From Odontocerum albicorne (taxonomy: Eukaryota > Arthropoda > Insecta > Trichoptera > Odontoceridae), in contig OX463846.1 in the NCBI GenBank assembly GCA_949825065.1, positions 16,278,205-16,342,204 of the forward strand: 64,000 bases of DNA. Direction: 5' to 3'. Made by a program: the position numbers and the translations under genes. Positions 22,535-33,639 of the stretch are shown here, one piece after another. Each line of letters starts with the position of its first letter. Positions within the stretch are counted from its first letter, which is position 1. The notes beneath the pieces are model-generated. The model saw only the letters and a program-made list of their open reading frames with translations, made no database searches and was not told the origin of the DNA.

Positions 22535-25500
22535 GATTTTGAGTAATTGGGCTTTCAGGATGAAAGATTTGTGTGGGCTCGTGAATGTGGGTTCCTTCTT
22601 GTTGTTTTAATTTTGGTTGTTTTTGTATTTGTGTTTCTGTATATTTTTGTTTTAATTTTTATTCTTATGATTGTGTGCGGTATATTGTGGAATGAATATT
22701 TTTGGTCTTTCTGGAGTGATGATGTGTGAGGAGTTTATGTTTATGAATTTTTAATTTCACATGATGTTTTCAGTTGTAATTGAGTGTCACTATTTGTCAG
22801 GTTGATGAGAACGTACAACGGGGTTTTGTTTTTGTGTAATCAAAAATCGGAAAGAAGTATCGATTTATTTATCATGCTAAATATCCTCAGTGAGATACAG
22901 GCAAAAGCCTAGTTTACTGGAGATACGACAAATGAAAGGCAACAAACCCAGATCCATTAAAAGTGTATATCCAAATAAAATTACCTGTTGTTTTTTCGCA
23001 AATTGTGTATATTTCTTGTCATGTGTAATAATAAATAAATAAGTAAATAAATAATGCAAATATATTTAACACAAAATGAAAATTGAATAACCACTCTCCC
23101 AGGCCTGACCTAGGATTGAGAAAATGTTGGAAAAGGAAAGTCTTTCCTAAACTCAACAACACCTTCATTAAAAATATTAACCAACCCAAGCATGAAGTTA
23201 TCATTATTATAATAATCCTGATCTCAATTAAACTGTTATCCAGCTTATTATCCCAGTGATAAATAATTTTTCGCAACATAAATTTCTCAACTTTAATATT
23301 TGTACTTTGCATGTTACAGATATTTCTGGTTGGTTTGAAAAAAATAGCATTATGAACATAAGTCAGATCATCATCATCAGATTCTATAGTATACAGTAAA
23401 AGTGTATTACCCGTACAATATTTCCATTTAGAATTAGTTCAGATAAGAATAGATCAATTCACCTCCATCCTATTGATTCCATTCTTATGGGATTCTCTTT
23501 CCATACCCTTGCACTCACGCAACGCGGACTTGGCCCCCCATAAAAGCAATATTGAGTTGCCATCGCTAAGCTGCCACGACTAAAGTTTCCAAGTTCCCCG
23601 ACCTCATAAATCACACTTCGGCCGTCACTAGTCGCTTCTTCTAAATCCTTCTGTAGAATTGGAACACTTGAATTTAGAGATGTTGCTTTTATTGAAATTT
23701 ATCACAAAATACTTCAACAACAATGGTGCTATTAAATTGATATCAAATTTCAAGTATGAATATATAATATTTAAATCATTCATTTGGTGAAGATAAACAT
23801 TAATTTAAGTAAAACGATACTTGTTATTAAACGTTTTCGAAATTAAAACGGTTATTATTTTGCTTAAGATTAATATTACTGTTAAATCATCATGAAATTT
23901 ACAAATGCATTTTTGGAAATAAAATATGTACATGTTTACGAAAAGAAATGAAATTTTCAAAATTCATTTACGAGTATATTTATTATCTATTTGATACTTT
24001 CTTGCAAATACGTCTGATGGATAAATTGCTTTAAAGCAATTTCTTATAATCAAGCAACTATATTTTTATAATTATTATTGGTATCTTTAAGTTTTTCTGA
24101 AATGTAAAATTTAAACAGTGTCTTTCAATTTTATATTTGAGAAAAAATAAAAAAAAATTAAATAAAAGCTAACTTTTAAAGATAATATGAATTAGAGTGG
24201 AATTTGTATGGGCGTTAAGACGAAAAATATTTTGAGACAAATAATATTTCTTAATTTTATTCTTAACCATTAGAGTGCTGAGAGTTTATATATAGATGTT
24301 TTATAGCATTGAAAAAAATGTTCAGCAGTCAAACGGTTAAATATCTGATTGAAAAAAAAATTGAGTGAACCGCGAAAGATGAACACTTATGTTATATACA
24401 ACTTGTTTAATTATAATAATATACTACAGTTGTTTCTGTATGTTCTCACACTTTCTGTATGTTCTCACACTTCCATATATCGTTATAATATCAAACTAAT
24501 ATTTGCATATTATGAATGCGTATATAAAAAAAAATATTAGGATTCTTCATAAAATCAAAATGGAATTATTTATTCCTATCAGCCTATTTAAGTGTAAATG
24601 GTGAAATACGTATATTGACTAAATTATAAACTAGATTTATTATTCAAATATATATTTACTCCCATTTTATTTTCTACGTTGGTCTTCATAACTTGAACCT
24701 TGAGAATATTTAACAGCAAAAGAAAATCAACGACAGCCTACTATAATATTAGATATGAAAAAAATGTTAAATTATAATTATAAAGATGGAATGAAGTCCT
24801 TCTGTCCTTGACAAGTGAAATGTTCGTGGAGGCTTGATAATGAATATATCAGGTAATAGTGTAAAATATGACATAATCATTTGATAATTAAATTTAGTTC
24901 TAAGTATTCATCATGTTTTTTTTCAATTTGCATTAATTTAAAAAAGTACACACCAATGTGACTTTATTTTCACATTAACGAAACAAAAACCTTTATTATT
25001 GATATAAAAATTCATTCTTTGTTTGGTAAGATCTACAATATCTTGGTGAATACAACTTTTTTGTTTTTGTCATTCTAAATTGTACAAAAATAGATACTCG
25101 TATACAGATCTTTATATTCAAGAAATGTCAAGTTGCATTTATATTTTCAGCATCAAAACTAGTTACAAAGTCTTGTCTTGCCTGGTGAATATGTTTCCTA
25201 TGAAAATTTTATGTGGAGACACGATTCTGATAAACGAATGCAAATTATCCTCTTGCCGTGGAGTTAAGCGAGCCAATTCTTTGCAAGTCACGGATCCGAA
25301 GGTACGGAACTATCATCATACGTTTTGGGAAGCAAGGTTCTTTAATTTAAAATTGAGTCGGCGCAGACATACTTGCTGAAGAATACACAATTGGCAACAC
25401 TTAGCATTCGTGAGCTTTACTCTTTCGTTACATTTTGCAGGAAATATTGGGAGATAGTAGACGAAAACTTTTTCTTGTTTACTCATTATCAAGATCAAAT

Positions 25501-26535
25501 TTCTTTATTCAGTTATATCTAAAACCTTTTTGAATGCTGTTAGTGAAATATTACCACATTCTTTACGTAAAGTTCGCTATATCGCCTCAGCAATGAGCAC
25601 TCCGTTCTTCTCTAACTAGACACGATGTTGAGCAAAAACGGTTTTCGGGTATGTTCGGGACCTTTTTGATCTCTATGACTGACGTCGTGTAGGATCTGTT
25701 GTAGGCAGAATGATATTCAATTGATGGTGGACTAAATATTTATAGCTTGTATTTCATTTTAATACAACCAACATTCTTGGACTTAGTTTTTACTTATTTA
25801 TTTTCTAATCCACGGTGTGGGTTTTAAATTTACAACTAAATAAGAATACATAAAATAAGAAGAAAAATTATATACAATACAGAAGTAAATAAAAAAAATA
25901 TTAACTAGTGATTAAAAACCACAATAGGGATATTATATGCATTGAGATACGAAAAATAATTAAACAAATTTGCATTGAATCTATTGATAGCAATATAGTA
26001 TTAAATATATCAATTGATTAAATGCATTTATATTCCGAGAAAAATTAAAATAGCTACCAAAATAATATACGAGATCCTGAAAAAATGTATCAATTCACAA
26101 ACATTTTTCAAGGAAAGAAAACAGTCACATTTTTTATACCAGGTTAAAATAAAAGAAAATGAAATAGTTGTGGTTAGCATTTCTCGTAATGATTGAATGA
26201 TTTCATATAATATATTTTCAACGAAGGTGCATTTAAGGTAAAACAAATTTTTATTTTACTTAAAATTATTTAAGCTTCACTCGAAATAAACAAAATATTG
26301 GCATACTTGATTTTGAACTATGTAATCGTTAAACATAAAAAAACGAATTAATTTATATTGAAAAATGGTTTAACAAAAAAATCCAAAAACATGTTGAACG
26401 TTGAAATTTTTATTCACTTTTAAATGTAATTTAAGGTGCATCTTTTCCACTGAAACTAAATAAACGAGACAAGCCTCCTGTTCACGTGTTCCCTTTAATC
26501 GACCACTCTAAATAAGGTACACGTCCTCGTTGAAA
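22535..26535. other. Long AT-rich stretch without recognised elements
   Basis: I see no gene. Short frames at 22547-22729, 23019-23312, 24349-24540 and 25080-25379 carry no recognised motif. A less AT-rich patch lies at 23440-23660. A possible plus-strand SINE-A scrap (CTGGTTGGTTTG) lies near 23321-23332. A 19-bp duplication (TTTCTGTATGTTCTCACAC) is at 24433 and 24452. TACTCGTA/TACGAGTA occur at 23969 and 25095. Confidence 0.55.
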
Positions 26536-26539
26536 TTCC

Positions 26540-27010
26540 TTTCCCAAAAATCACGAGAAAGATTGGACGTCGTGCTGAGAGATCCAACCGATTAAGTGAT
26601 CCATGGCATCCTTTGCATAATCGCCAGCCCCCAAATCCTAGGTTAAAATCCAAGCACGGTTTCATTAGGATTAATAAGTCTCTGGAACAACCATTGATAG
26701 AATGAACGAGTGAAGAAAAACATAAAGCCCCAGTGGGTGGATTTGTAGAAACATTGCCACTTAGCTCTGAACTGCCATTGAGAATCTGGAAATCTCTTAA
26801 CAGGCTCCGAACAGGAAATGGGAGAATCTAGGACAAGTCAAAATGTAATATATTAGACTCAACTTTCTGTATCTGAGGTAATGAGCAGTCATTGGGACAC
26901 CAGCTGCCTGATGTAAAGAGGAGTTGATTCATGGAACGCCACTTTTATCCAGGTGGCAGAATTCTGCGTAGAAGTAAGATGTGCCTTTGACACGAAAAGA
27001 AAGCGTAGAA
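26540..27010 (+). pseudogene. LINE ORF2 C-terminal fragment, distinct family
   Basis: With several stops the frame reads NPRLKSKHGFIRINKSLEQP, then after about 30 residues SSELPLRIWKSLNRLRTGNG, then a degenerate stretch ending in GNEQSLGHQLPD. This is the region after the reverse transcriptase in LINEs whose C-terminus carries 'LPR-IW--LNR-RTG-GRC', a CDCG-type finger and 'EQT--H'. The cysteines of the finger are lost here. 5' truncated. Confidence 0.65.
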
Positions 27011-27014
27011 CTAA

Positions 27015-28030
27015 GAACAATAAACAAAATATTATTACTAAAAAATATGTTTATTGAAAAAATATTTAGCTATTGGTTTTGAAGAGATCTTTTAATCCAT
27101 TTGTTTAAATTTCTGAATTCATTGTTTTCCAAAACCAGAGAACTTTAAAAAAACTAAATCATTTTTTATTAATCAGAATCACAAAAAATAAGAACTTAGA
27201 AGTTAACTTGAGTTTAATATAAGACTAAACGCTTACTTATTCATCATTGCCCTTTAATTACCAAAGAAGACCACTGCTCCGCCTACGTCAGCCGACCAAT
27301 CGGAGATGGGAAATGGTCTATTTCCTCCTGAAAATGACTTATTTTCAATTTCCATCCACGGATTGATGTCTCTAATTCCATTTGATCCGAATATTTATCA
27401 GCTGGTGAACTCGATTAATTCTTCAGGAAATTGGTAGTTCCTTATCACACTCGCAAATCCCACCCTTTTGCTCTTAAGCACATCTTTTGGGAAATATTTT
27501 TACGTCTAAACCTATGTACATATGAGTATTATTTGAGGTTTAATAAAACGGTGATGACTTTTGGTAATATACTTTATTTTACAAACCCAGATTTTGCATA
27601 AAATGTTGCATGAAACTTATTCCTGAAAAAGATTAAAAAAAACACTTATAACTTTTTTATAATAGTTACGTTAAAGAGAATTTGTAAATATTTATTGGAA
27701 ATTAATTCTATTTAAATGTAAATCAAAAGTTATAAACAAGGAAAACAAAGAATCTTTAAAATGTTTGTAAATGGCATTGGCTTAGTAAGAAAATACTAAC
27801 ATACTCGTACTTAGAATGATAAGTAATACAACAGCATTTATTACCAGATGAAACATGATCTACATGGTATTATAAGTAAGACAACTGTCTTTTAACAGGG
27901 AAGTGGTGGGTTTGCATGCCGTTAGTAACCATTTTTTAAATCCATGATTTTAACGTAAATCCTCATTAAAATATATCTGGTAAAATTATCTGAAAGTAGT
28001 AATCTCCAACAAAACATTTTAGCGGTTATA
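27015..28030. other. Stretch without recognised gene
   Basis: 27260-27490 is less AT-rich (GACCACTGCTCCGCCTACG) but I could not assign it. TACTCGTA occurs at 27802-27809. Confidence 0.5.
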
Positions 28031-28032
28031 CA

Positions 28033-28141
28033 GAAAAGCAAGCTGGACCTGGGCCTTTGAAAAAATGGATACCAACAGGAATCGAACCGCGACCCCAGGG
28101 TTGTAAAAAAGGCGTCTATCCTATTAGTCCACGGTGGTCGT
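28033..28141 (-). mobile_element. SINE-A head fragment
   Basis: The complement of the B box, GGAATCGAACCGC, and the head end TTAGTCCACGGTGGTCGTC are present. The tail is missing, although a CTGG-containing body scrap remains at 28040-28055. Confidence 0.6.
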
Positions 28142-28246
28142 CAGATTGTGGCGAAGGAGAAAAAAAAATAATGAAGTAAAAATAATATATAAATTGGACT
28201 ACTCTTCTCTCATGACATGTGAAACATATTAAAAAAAACGCTTATA

Positions 28247-28567
28247 GAATGGTCCCCCGTCTTCCGCGGAAGATAGGATTTAAGCCCCTACGGATGGCAA
28301 AATTCGCGGAAAATAACGAACCTCGACTAAATAACCAAACTTTTCTCACGCTATATTGATATTCATTAACTTTTGCGGTTTGAGGTGGAACAACAAAACT
28401 AGCAAACATTTCTTTCTGTTTCTTGAGTTTTTATACATTGAAGATTTGTTATTTCCATACAGTAAATAAGGGTTATTTAAAAACTAACACTACGATACCG
28501 GAAACGATGCGATCACAGCGAGAGATCAATCGCGGATACAGATCCAGTGGATAACGGGGGACTACTG
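28247..28567. mobile_element. Complete MITE with TA target-site duplication (pogo/Tigger-like)
   Basis: The left end is GAATGGTCCCCCGT and the right end, read inward, is CAGTAGTCCCCCGT. These are inverted repeats agreeing at 11 of 14 bases. TA flanks both sides (28245-28246 and 28568-28569). The 321-bp interior has no coding frame. The CAGT--TCCCCCGTTATCC ends resemble pogo/Tigger-type elements of the Tc1/mariner superfamily, so the element would have been moved in trans by such a transposase. That family assignment is from memory of terminal motifs. Confidence 0.75.
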
Positions 28568-28569
28568 TA

Positions 28570-29330
28570 CGTCTAAACGAAAAGGTACATTTTATTACAC
28601 AAATAACCAAAAAGGATACAGTTACTTCTAAATACTTCTTTCGTTACTTCTAAATACTTATTCCTTAACATTCAACTGAAAAACACTTGGAACTTTTATT
28701 TCCTTTTGATTTATTTATCGACTAAGAATAGTTCGTCCCTCATATTTTTTGCCGCAAAAGTACATACGTTTACTCTACTTTTATCCGGGTTGTTTATTCC
28801 ATGGGAAACTTCACGAATACTGAAGACGTATTACTAGTTTAGAACTACAAAAGGACATAAATCTTCTATTTACACTGAAACGGCATAGAGAGAAAATCGA
28901 CAGTCGGAAACAATCTTCGTTTTACTCCCTTCAAAGTTGAATATGAAGCTAGTACATTTTACCAAATAAATCAAGATTTTTCGTAGAAATATATCGTAGA
29001 TCTAATAAGGAATTCTTTTAGTTGGACATATTTGTGATTTCAATTGATACATTTAAAAAGGATTAAATTAATATTTTACTACATTTAGATTAATCTGATG
29101 GCGAGCGACACACTATACTCGTAGATAGTCTTAAGGGATTTATTTTATTTTTAATAAGACGTTTGTTATCTTTTATCATTCTTGAATATTTTTTTATATC
29201 TCGTTTTTATACATTTTTATTGCTTCGTGGTGTGAATTTTTCAATAAAAAGTTCACTTGTCTAAATTAAGTAATTTACGAATATCATAAATTTATACAAT
29301 TAAAAATCATATTTTAGTTTTATTATTTTT
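28570..29330. other. AT-rich stretch, nothing recognised
   Basis: A short duplication, TACTTCTAAATACTT, occurs at 28623 and 28644. TACTCGTA is at 29116-29123. Confidence 0.55.
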
Positions 29331-29333
29331 GAA

Positions 29334-29519
29334 CTGTATACAATACAATCTGGCGGACATACTGCTATATTTGTTCCAAGCAACCAGAGGGTTTTATAAA
29401 GCCTGTCTATAAAAAATACCAACAAGGACACTGGTAAATTTGTTAATTTTAGTTTTCATCAGAAATTGAATCCCCGGTCTGGAGTCAATTATTCCCCCAA
29501 CTAAGTCAAGGAGGTCATC
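29334..29519 (-). mobile_element. SINE-A copy
   Basis: The tail CTGTATACAATACAATCTGG, the CAAGCAACCAGAG block, the B-box complement GAAATTGAATCCCCG and the head AGTCAAGGAGGTCATC are present. The body is rearranged, with a 30-40 base A/T insertion. Confidence 0.6.
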
Positions 29520-29560
29520 AAGTTCTCACCATGTTGTTCATTATTATATGACATTTTAGT

Positions 29561-30017
29561 TGTGTACAGTACAACCTAATGGGTGTATTTCTATGTGGCA
29601 ATCTCTTCCAGCCAACCAGAAAGTCGTTGAAGAAAAAAATAAAACTTAAAATAAGAAAAGGACTTGTAAGATTGGTGTGTGACTTTTTTGTAAAACTAAG
29701 ACTATTATTTACAATCATGTAGATTTATTGCTTTGTGGCAATCTCCAACCAGAAAGTCGTTGAAGAAAAAAATAAAACTTAAAATAAGAAAAGGACTTGT
29801 AAGATTGGTGTGTGACTTTTTTGTAAAACTAAGACTATTATTTACAATCATGTAGATTTATTGCTTTGTGGCAATCTCTTCCAGCAAACTCAAAAATGTT
29901 AGACATGTCTTTAGTAAAAACCAGACTGGAACCCATTTAAAAAATCTAAGTACCAATGGGAATTAAATCCGTAACTCTCAGGCTGGAAGACAGGTGTCTT
30001 ATCAGAGACTATCATGT
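29561..30017 (-). mobile_element. SINE-A copy expanded by an internal tandem duplication
   Basis: The tail GTGTACAGTACAACC and GTGGCAATCTCTTCCAGCC is followed by a 133-bp unit present twice, and then the usual body and head (complement of the B box degenerate at 29960-29971). The duplication carries part of the tail plus flanking sequence, so the SINE tail appears three times. Confidence 0.6.
29618..29877. repeat. 133-bp tandem duplication, essentially identical copies
   Basis: AGAAAGTCGTTGAAG starts at 29618 and again at 29751. I see no difference over about 127 bases, ending in TTTGTGGCAATCTC. It is recent, or an assembly artefact. Confidence 0.85.
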
Positions 30018-30164
30018 AAATGATTTTATATTATATTAATTCATATTTGTTAATGATTTTTTTAAATGCGTAGATTTATTCAAAATCTACACAAATTACT
30101 ATTTTTGAAATGAAATTAAAAACTCGTCAATGTCCGTCTTGAATTCTAAGTAACACAGTAAATA

Positions 30165-30245
30165 AGGTTGCGTCATATCACTAGACTAAAGATTTATAGG
30201 TCTCGTGATCGATTCCGCGTTTGGGCAATGATTTATTCACAAATA
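30165..30245 (+). mobile_element. tRNA-like SINE head, family unassigned
   Basis: TTGCGTCATATCACTAGAC (A-box position) and CGTGATCGATTCCGCG (B-box like) have tRNA-like spacing. No acceptor stem is visible, so this is not a tRNA gene. Confidence 0.35.
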
Positions 30246-30395
30246 ATCCATTTTAGATTTTTAATAGATTATATTTTCCTTTTTCTGGCAGTTGGTCGTT
30301 TAAAATTAAAACTGTTTTTTTCTGTATGCTCTGATTCAATCACCAATATGAAATAACAAGGAAGCTTAAAAGTATGAGAATATTCTATGTGTTTA

Positions 30396-30530
30396 CCCGC
30401 GAGGTAACGGGCTGAACTTATGTGGGGAAGGTCATTGGTTAGAACCTCGCACTGTCCTCTGCCCTCGAATATTACAGGATTTTTTTCAGCCTATAATTCG
30501 GAAGTATAAACCTATTCTATAAAAAATGGA
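30396..30530 (+). mobile_element. SINE-B 5' half
   Basis: Head ACCCGCGAGGTAACGGG with the degenerate B box TTGGTTAGAACCTCGCACTG, then the body block TCGAATATTACAGG and TTTTTTTCAGCCTA. This is the same order as the copy at 40587. The tail is missing. Confidence 0.5.
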
Positions 30531-30534
30531 TTCA

Positions 30535-31335
30535 AAATTAAAAAAAACAACAAACACCTTTTTTACGTTATTTTTACAATATAACAAACAGAATCAGTGA
30601 ACTTAAATGAAAATAATTAAATGATGAAAACCATGAAAGGTTTAGTAGAGTATTTGAGGTATAGAGTTATTCTTTCCCAACTATCAAATCCTTAAATGTT
30701 TACATGATTTAATTATCTTACACTTCATTATAGAACTATCTGGTGGACAATCCTTCCAACCAACCAGACAAAAGTATAAAACGGATGTTACGTGTTCGTA
30801 AAAAAGATTCTAATTTTTTTTCATTTATTCAAAATTAATGAACTTTCATTTATTCAAAATAAAATGAGATGTAACCAACTAAATTATTTAAAAAATGAAT
30901 GCTGAAGAGGTAAGGAAAATCGGCAATTAAATACTTTACATCTTGGATTTTTTCACTTTTTAAAACATGTCAATAATGTAGCGAGTTTTACATTAATTTG
31001 CAAGCGGTTCCAGGGTCTCACTGCATGAACAGTAAAAAACGACGTTAAAAAAAGAGCATTGACCGAAAAAACCAATAAACACTCTGCTTGAAAGACACTG
31101 AATATTTTCATACATACATCGTATACAGCTGTTAATCTTGTAAAAATTATGATTATAATTGTGATTATTTACTATTAATGCCATCTGGCGACTAAATAAT
31201 TGCATTAAAATGATAAAAATCTGTAGGCATAAGAGTATACTATATATGTTCAGAAATATGAAAGTTCTATTGAAAAGCTTCTTGAAAGAGTGAAAAGTTT
31301 GTGGAAATAGCATTTCATTTTTATCCGAATAGTTT
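30535..31335. other. AT-rich stretch with one SINE-A scrap
   Basis: Only the SINE-A tail at 30733-30775 was recognised. The 115-codon antisense frame at 30993-31340 has no motif that I know. Confidence 0.5.
30733..30775 (-). mobile_element. SINE-A tail fragment
   Basis: CTATCTGGTGGACAATCC then TTCCAACCAACCAGAC match the tail. Confidence 0.5.
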
Positions 31336-31386
31336 AACAAAACATTGATTTACATCTTTCACAAAACTGTAAATCAATGTTTTGTT
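31336..31386. repeat. Perfect 19-bp hairpin, 13-nt loop
   Basis: The left arm AACAAAACATTGATTTACA (31336-31354) is exactly complementary to the right arm 31368-31386. No TA-flanked transposon ends were found around it. Confidence 0.85.
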
Positions 31387-31389
31387 TAT

Positions 31390-31910
31390 GAACAATCATA
31401 GTAATAAAATAATTCTAAAGTAGAAAAAAGAAAAAAAGTTAAACGGAAGAAGGAAAAATGTATTAGAAATGTGGAGAGTATCAGAAATATTGAAAAACTC
31501 ATTTGAATTAATTTTGCAAAGGATTAAATAACAACTAAAATGATATTGCAAAAAACTAAAAAGAAAATGACTCCGGCCCCTTTTTAATTAATAAACCTGA
31601 AGATACTCGTAAAAATAATATAAAGATGTATTGAATATAAAATATCGGAAGCGAGCCGTTCATAAAATTTTCTTTTAAGTTTTTCATATACATATACATT
31701 GTTTCAATAATCGATAAGCTATTTTATACATTGAACAGTGTCGACTTATTTCACGATAACAGTGAGTGCGTGCCTAGGGTTTCATTTCAAGGAAATGCAA
31801 AAAAAAAGCTTTTCAAACACATCGTAAATATCGGTAAATCAATTACCTATTTACCAAAAACCAACATTCATAGCATAATATTAATGCAAGACTGACAGAA
31901 GTAACGTTAT
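31390..31910. other. AT-rich stretch, nothing recognised
   Basis: TACTCGTA is at 31604-31611. No gene motif was recognised. Confidence 0.55.
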
Positions 31911-31914
31911 TATA

Positions 31915-31995
31915 TGGCTTTTCGCGCAGTAGCCAAGTGATTAGCATGCTTGCTTAGCACACATGCATCTCGGGTTTGATTGCCCGTCTTACTGG
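31915..31995 (+). mobile_element. tRNA-like SINE head
   Basis: A-box-like TAGCCAAGTGATTAGCATG and B-box-like CGGGTTTGATTGCCCG. The terminal CGGG and CCCG arms pair as a T-stem would. The acceptor stem and anticodon arm cannot be folded convincingly, so I call this a SINE head, not a gene. Confidence 0.4.
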
Positions 31996-32068
31996 AAGAG
32001 CTTTTATACTATCTACCTAAATGCAATAATGTTCCTATACCATGGAAAAATTCTTGTATTGTAGTATT

Positions 32069-32128
32069 CGGATTGAATAAAATAACGCTTTGAGTCACCG
32101 GATTGAATAAAATAACGCTTTATTTATT
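32069..32128. repeat. 30-bp tandem duplication
   Basis: CGGATTGAATAAAATAACGC starts at 32069 and again at 32099. The second unit diverges after 'CTTT'. Confidence 0.75.
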
Positions 32129-32289
32129 TTCAGTTATATTTTTTATTTTGATATGACTTTTTATGACGAAAATTCATCATACCTCTGCAATCAGCTCTTA
32201 GCTGTCAATTCAAGGACATTCAATCCAGCTGGTATAATTTATAAATAGATTTCCAAAATAAAATTCGAAGTCTTCTTAATATTATTATT

Positions 32290-32720
32290 ATTATTCTCAA
32301 CTTCCCTCTCTACGTTGGAAGTTGCCAATCATCCGGACTATTTTAATTTTGTCCGCAACTGTTCTGAACAATGTTTCCATGTTACAGTGAAACCACTATC
32401 TAAGATTCTTCAGTCAGGAGTTCCTTCTTCTTCCTACACTTCATTTACATTGTATCTTCCCCTGCAGTGTGACTTGGATGATTTCGTATTTGTTTCCTCT
32501 CACGAAATGTTCAAAGTATTCCAATATCCTCCTCTTAAGGCAAGTGAGTCCTTCTTTGTCTTTTTTCATTCGTCGGAGGAACTCTTCGTTACGCACTTTG
32601 TTAACGCAAGAACTCTGAAACATTCTCTTATACTCGTACCACCACAGTTCAAATGATTTTATTTGTTTCGTAGTGGTTTTGGTGTCTAAGTCTCCACGCC
32701 ATAAAGAAGTACTGAAAAGC
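32290..32720 (-). pseudogene. LINE-E ORF2 C-terminal fragment
   Basis: On the minus strand a frame reads TTTKQIKSFELWWYEYKRMF, then VRNEEFLRRMKKDKEGLTCL, then KRRILEYFEHFVRGNKYEII, then QVTLQGKIQCK before a stop. The remnant VGRRRNS and further residues follow. This is the post-reverse-transcriptase part of a LINE family common in insects: 'LE-W-YRRM', then 'V-NEE-L-R', then 'RILEY-GH--R', then the 'GK--GKR--GRRR-SWLKNLR' block. No catalytic domain is present. In the WWYEYKRM segment two residues are extra relative to the family spacing, and the DNA there is TACGAGTA (plus strand TACTCGTA at 32631-32638). Confidence 0.75.
32631..32638. other. TACTCGTA site inside a LINE frame
   Basis: Removing six bases (leaving TA) would turn the residue string WWYEYKRM into WWYKRM, which fits the LINE spacing W-x-Y-R-R-M. 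I infer a six-base insertion of TA-CTCG-TA type, as left when a Tc1/mariner element excises. Confidence 0.5.
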
Positions 32721-32943
32721 TGTAACATCGCACAATGATCAATTTTTAATTTCAGGTTAAAGTTTCTATTACAAAAATATTTTTATTTTTGAAGAAAATA
32801 TAATGAATTGAATATAATACGATAGAAGAATGAAAATATATCTGCGCTAGAAAAGTTCGTTTTCGGTCGCTTACTTAAATCGGTGGATTCTAAAAAAACA
32901 CTACCCATTAAATATATCGCCATACATTTAAATTGTAAACATC

Positions 32944-32998
32944 TGGTCAAATATTTAGATGTTTACAAGTATATTGTAAACATCTAAATATTTGACCA
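32944..32998. repeat. Perfect 24-bp hairpin, 7-nt loop
   Basis: TGGTCAAATATTTAGATG plus TTTACA (32944-32967) is exactly complementary to 32975-32998. A partial third copy (TTGTAAACATCTGGTCAA) lies just upstream at 32934, so the left arm is flanked by part of the right arm. Confidence 0.85.
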
Positions 32999-33118
32999 AA
33001 CATCAGAGGAAGCCATACAGATGTTGATAATCTGGTGAAAGTAGAACTCTAATTCAATATTTTATTTCACTTTCCATTTATACAACCTATTTATTTATTT
33101 ATTTATTTAACACTTTTA

Positions 33119-33185
33119 TTGCAATACAATCTGGTGGGCTTATTGCCAGGCGGCAATCTCTTCCAACCAACCAGACAAAAGTAAA
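33119..33185 (-). mobile_element. SINE-A tail fragment
   Basis: GCAATACAATCTGGTGGGC, ATTGCCAGGCGGCAAT (hairpin) and CTTCCAACCAACCAGAC are present. It is flanked on the left by an ATTT microsatellite (33083-33108), a plausible 3' end. Confidence 0.65.
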
Positions 33186-33449
33186 TGAAGCAAGTTACGT
33201 GGTCGCATAAATCATTCAAATGACTATCCATCCCCACGAAATCCATAAACATATATGTGAGAACATGCCCACAAACCCCACAAAGACGAAAAATCACCCG
33301 AACATTATTTTTCATATAAAGTGAGATATCACCAATCAAAAGGAAAGGAAAGGATGGTGGAGAGGAAAGGAAAAGAAAAATCAAGAATGAAACACGTTAT
33401 TTTACTGACTAGAAATTAAGAGTTTTTTCAGTCGCTTCTTAAAGCAACC

Positions 33450-33627
33450 TATCGTTTATTGTCACGTAGCAATATCTTCCAACCAACCAGAAAGGTGTTC
33501 AAGGTACCTTAATTAAAAGTCAAATATAAACCGTTTTTAGTGAAAAATAGGTACTAACGGGAATCAAGTCTGCGACTCCTTAATTAGGAGATCGTCATCT
33601 TACTAACAAGGTTACGGAGAACGTCGT
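33450..33627 (-). mobile_element. SINE-A copy
   Basis: ATTGTCACGTAGCAATATC and TTCCAACCAACCAGAAAGG, the B-box complement GGGAATCAAGTCTG, and the head AAGGTTACGGAGAACGTCG are present. Degenerate but near full length. Confidence 0.65.
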
Positions 33628-33639
33628 GTGTGATATATT

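Noticed and set aside
22547..22729. Hydrophobic 60-codon frame, possible membrane peptide
   Set aside because: It is made of T/G-rich low-complexity DNA rich in Val, Phe and Ile; no start context or homology supports it.
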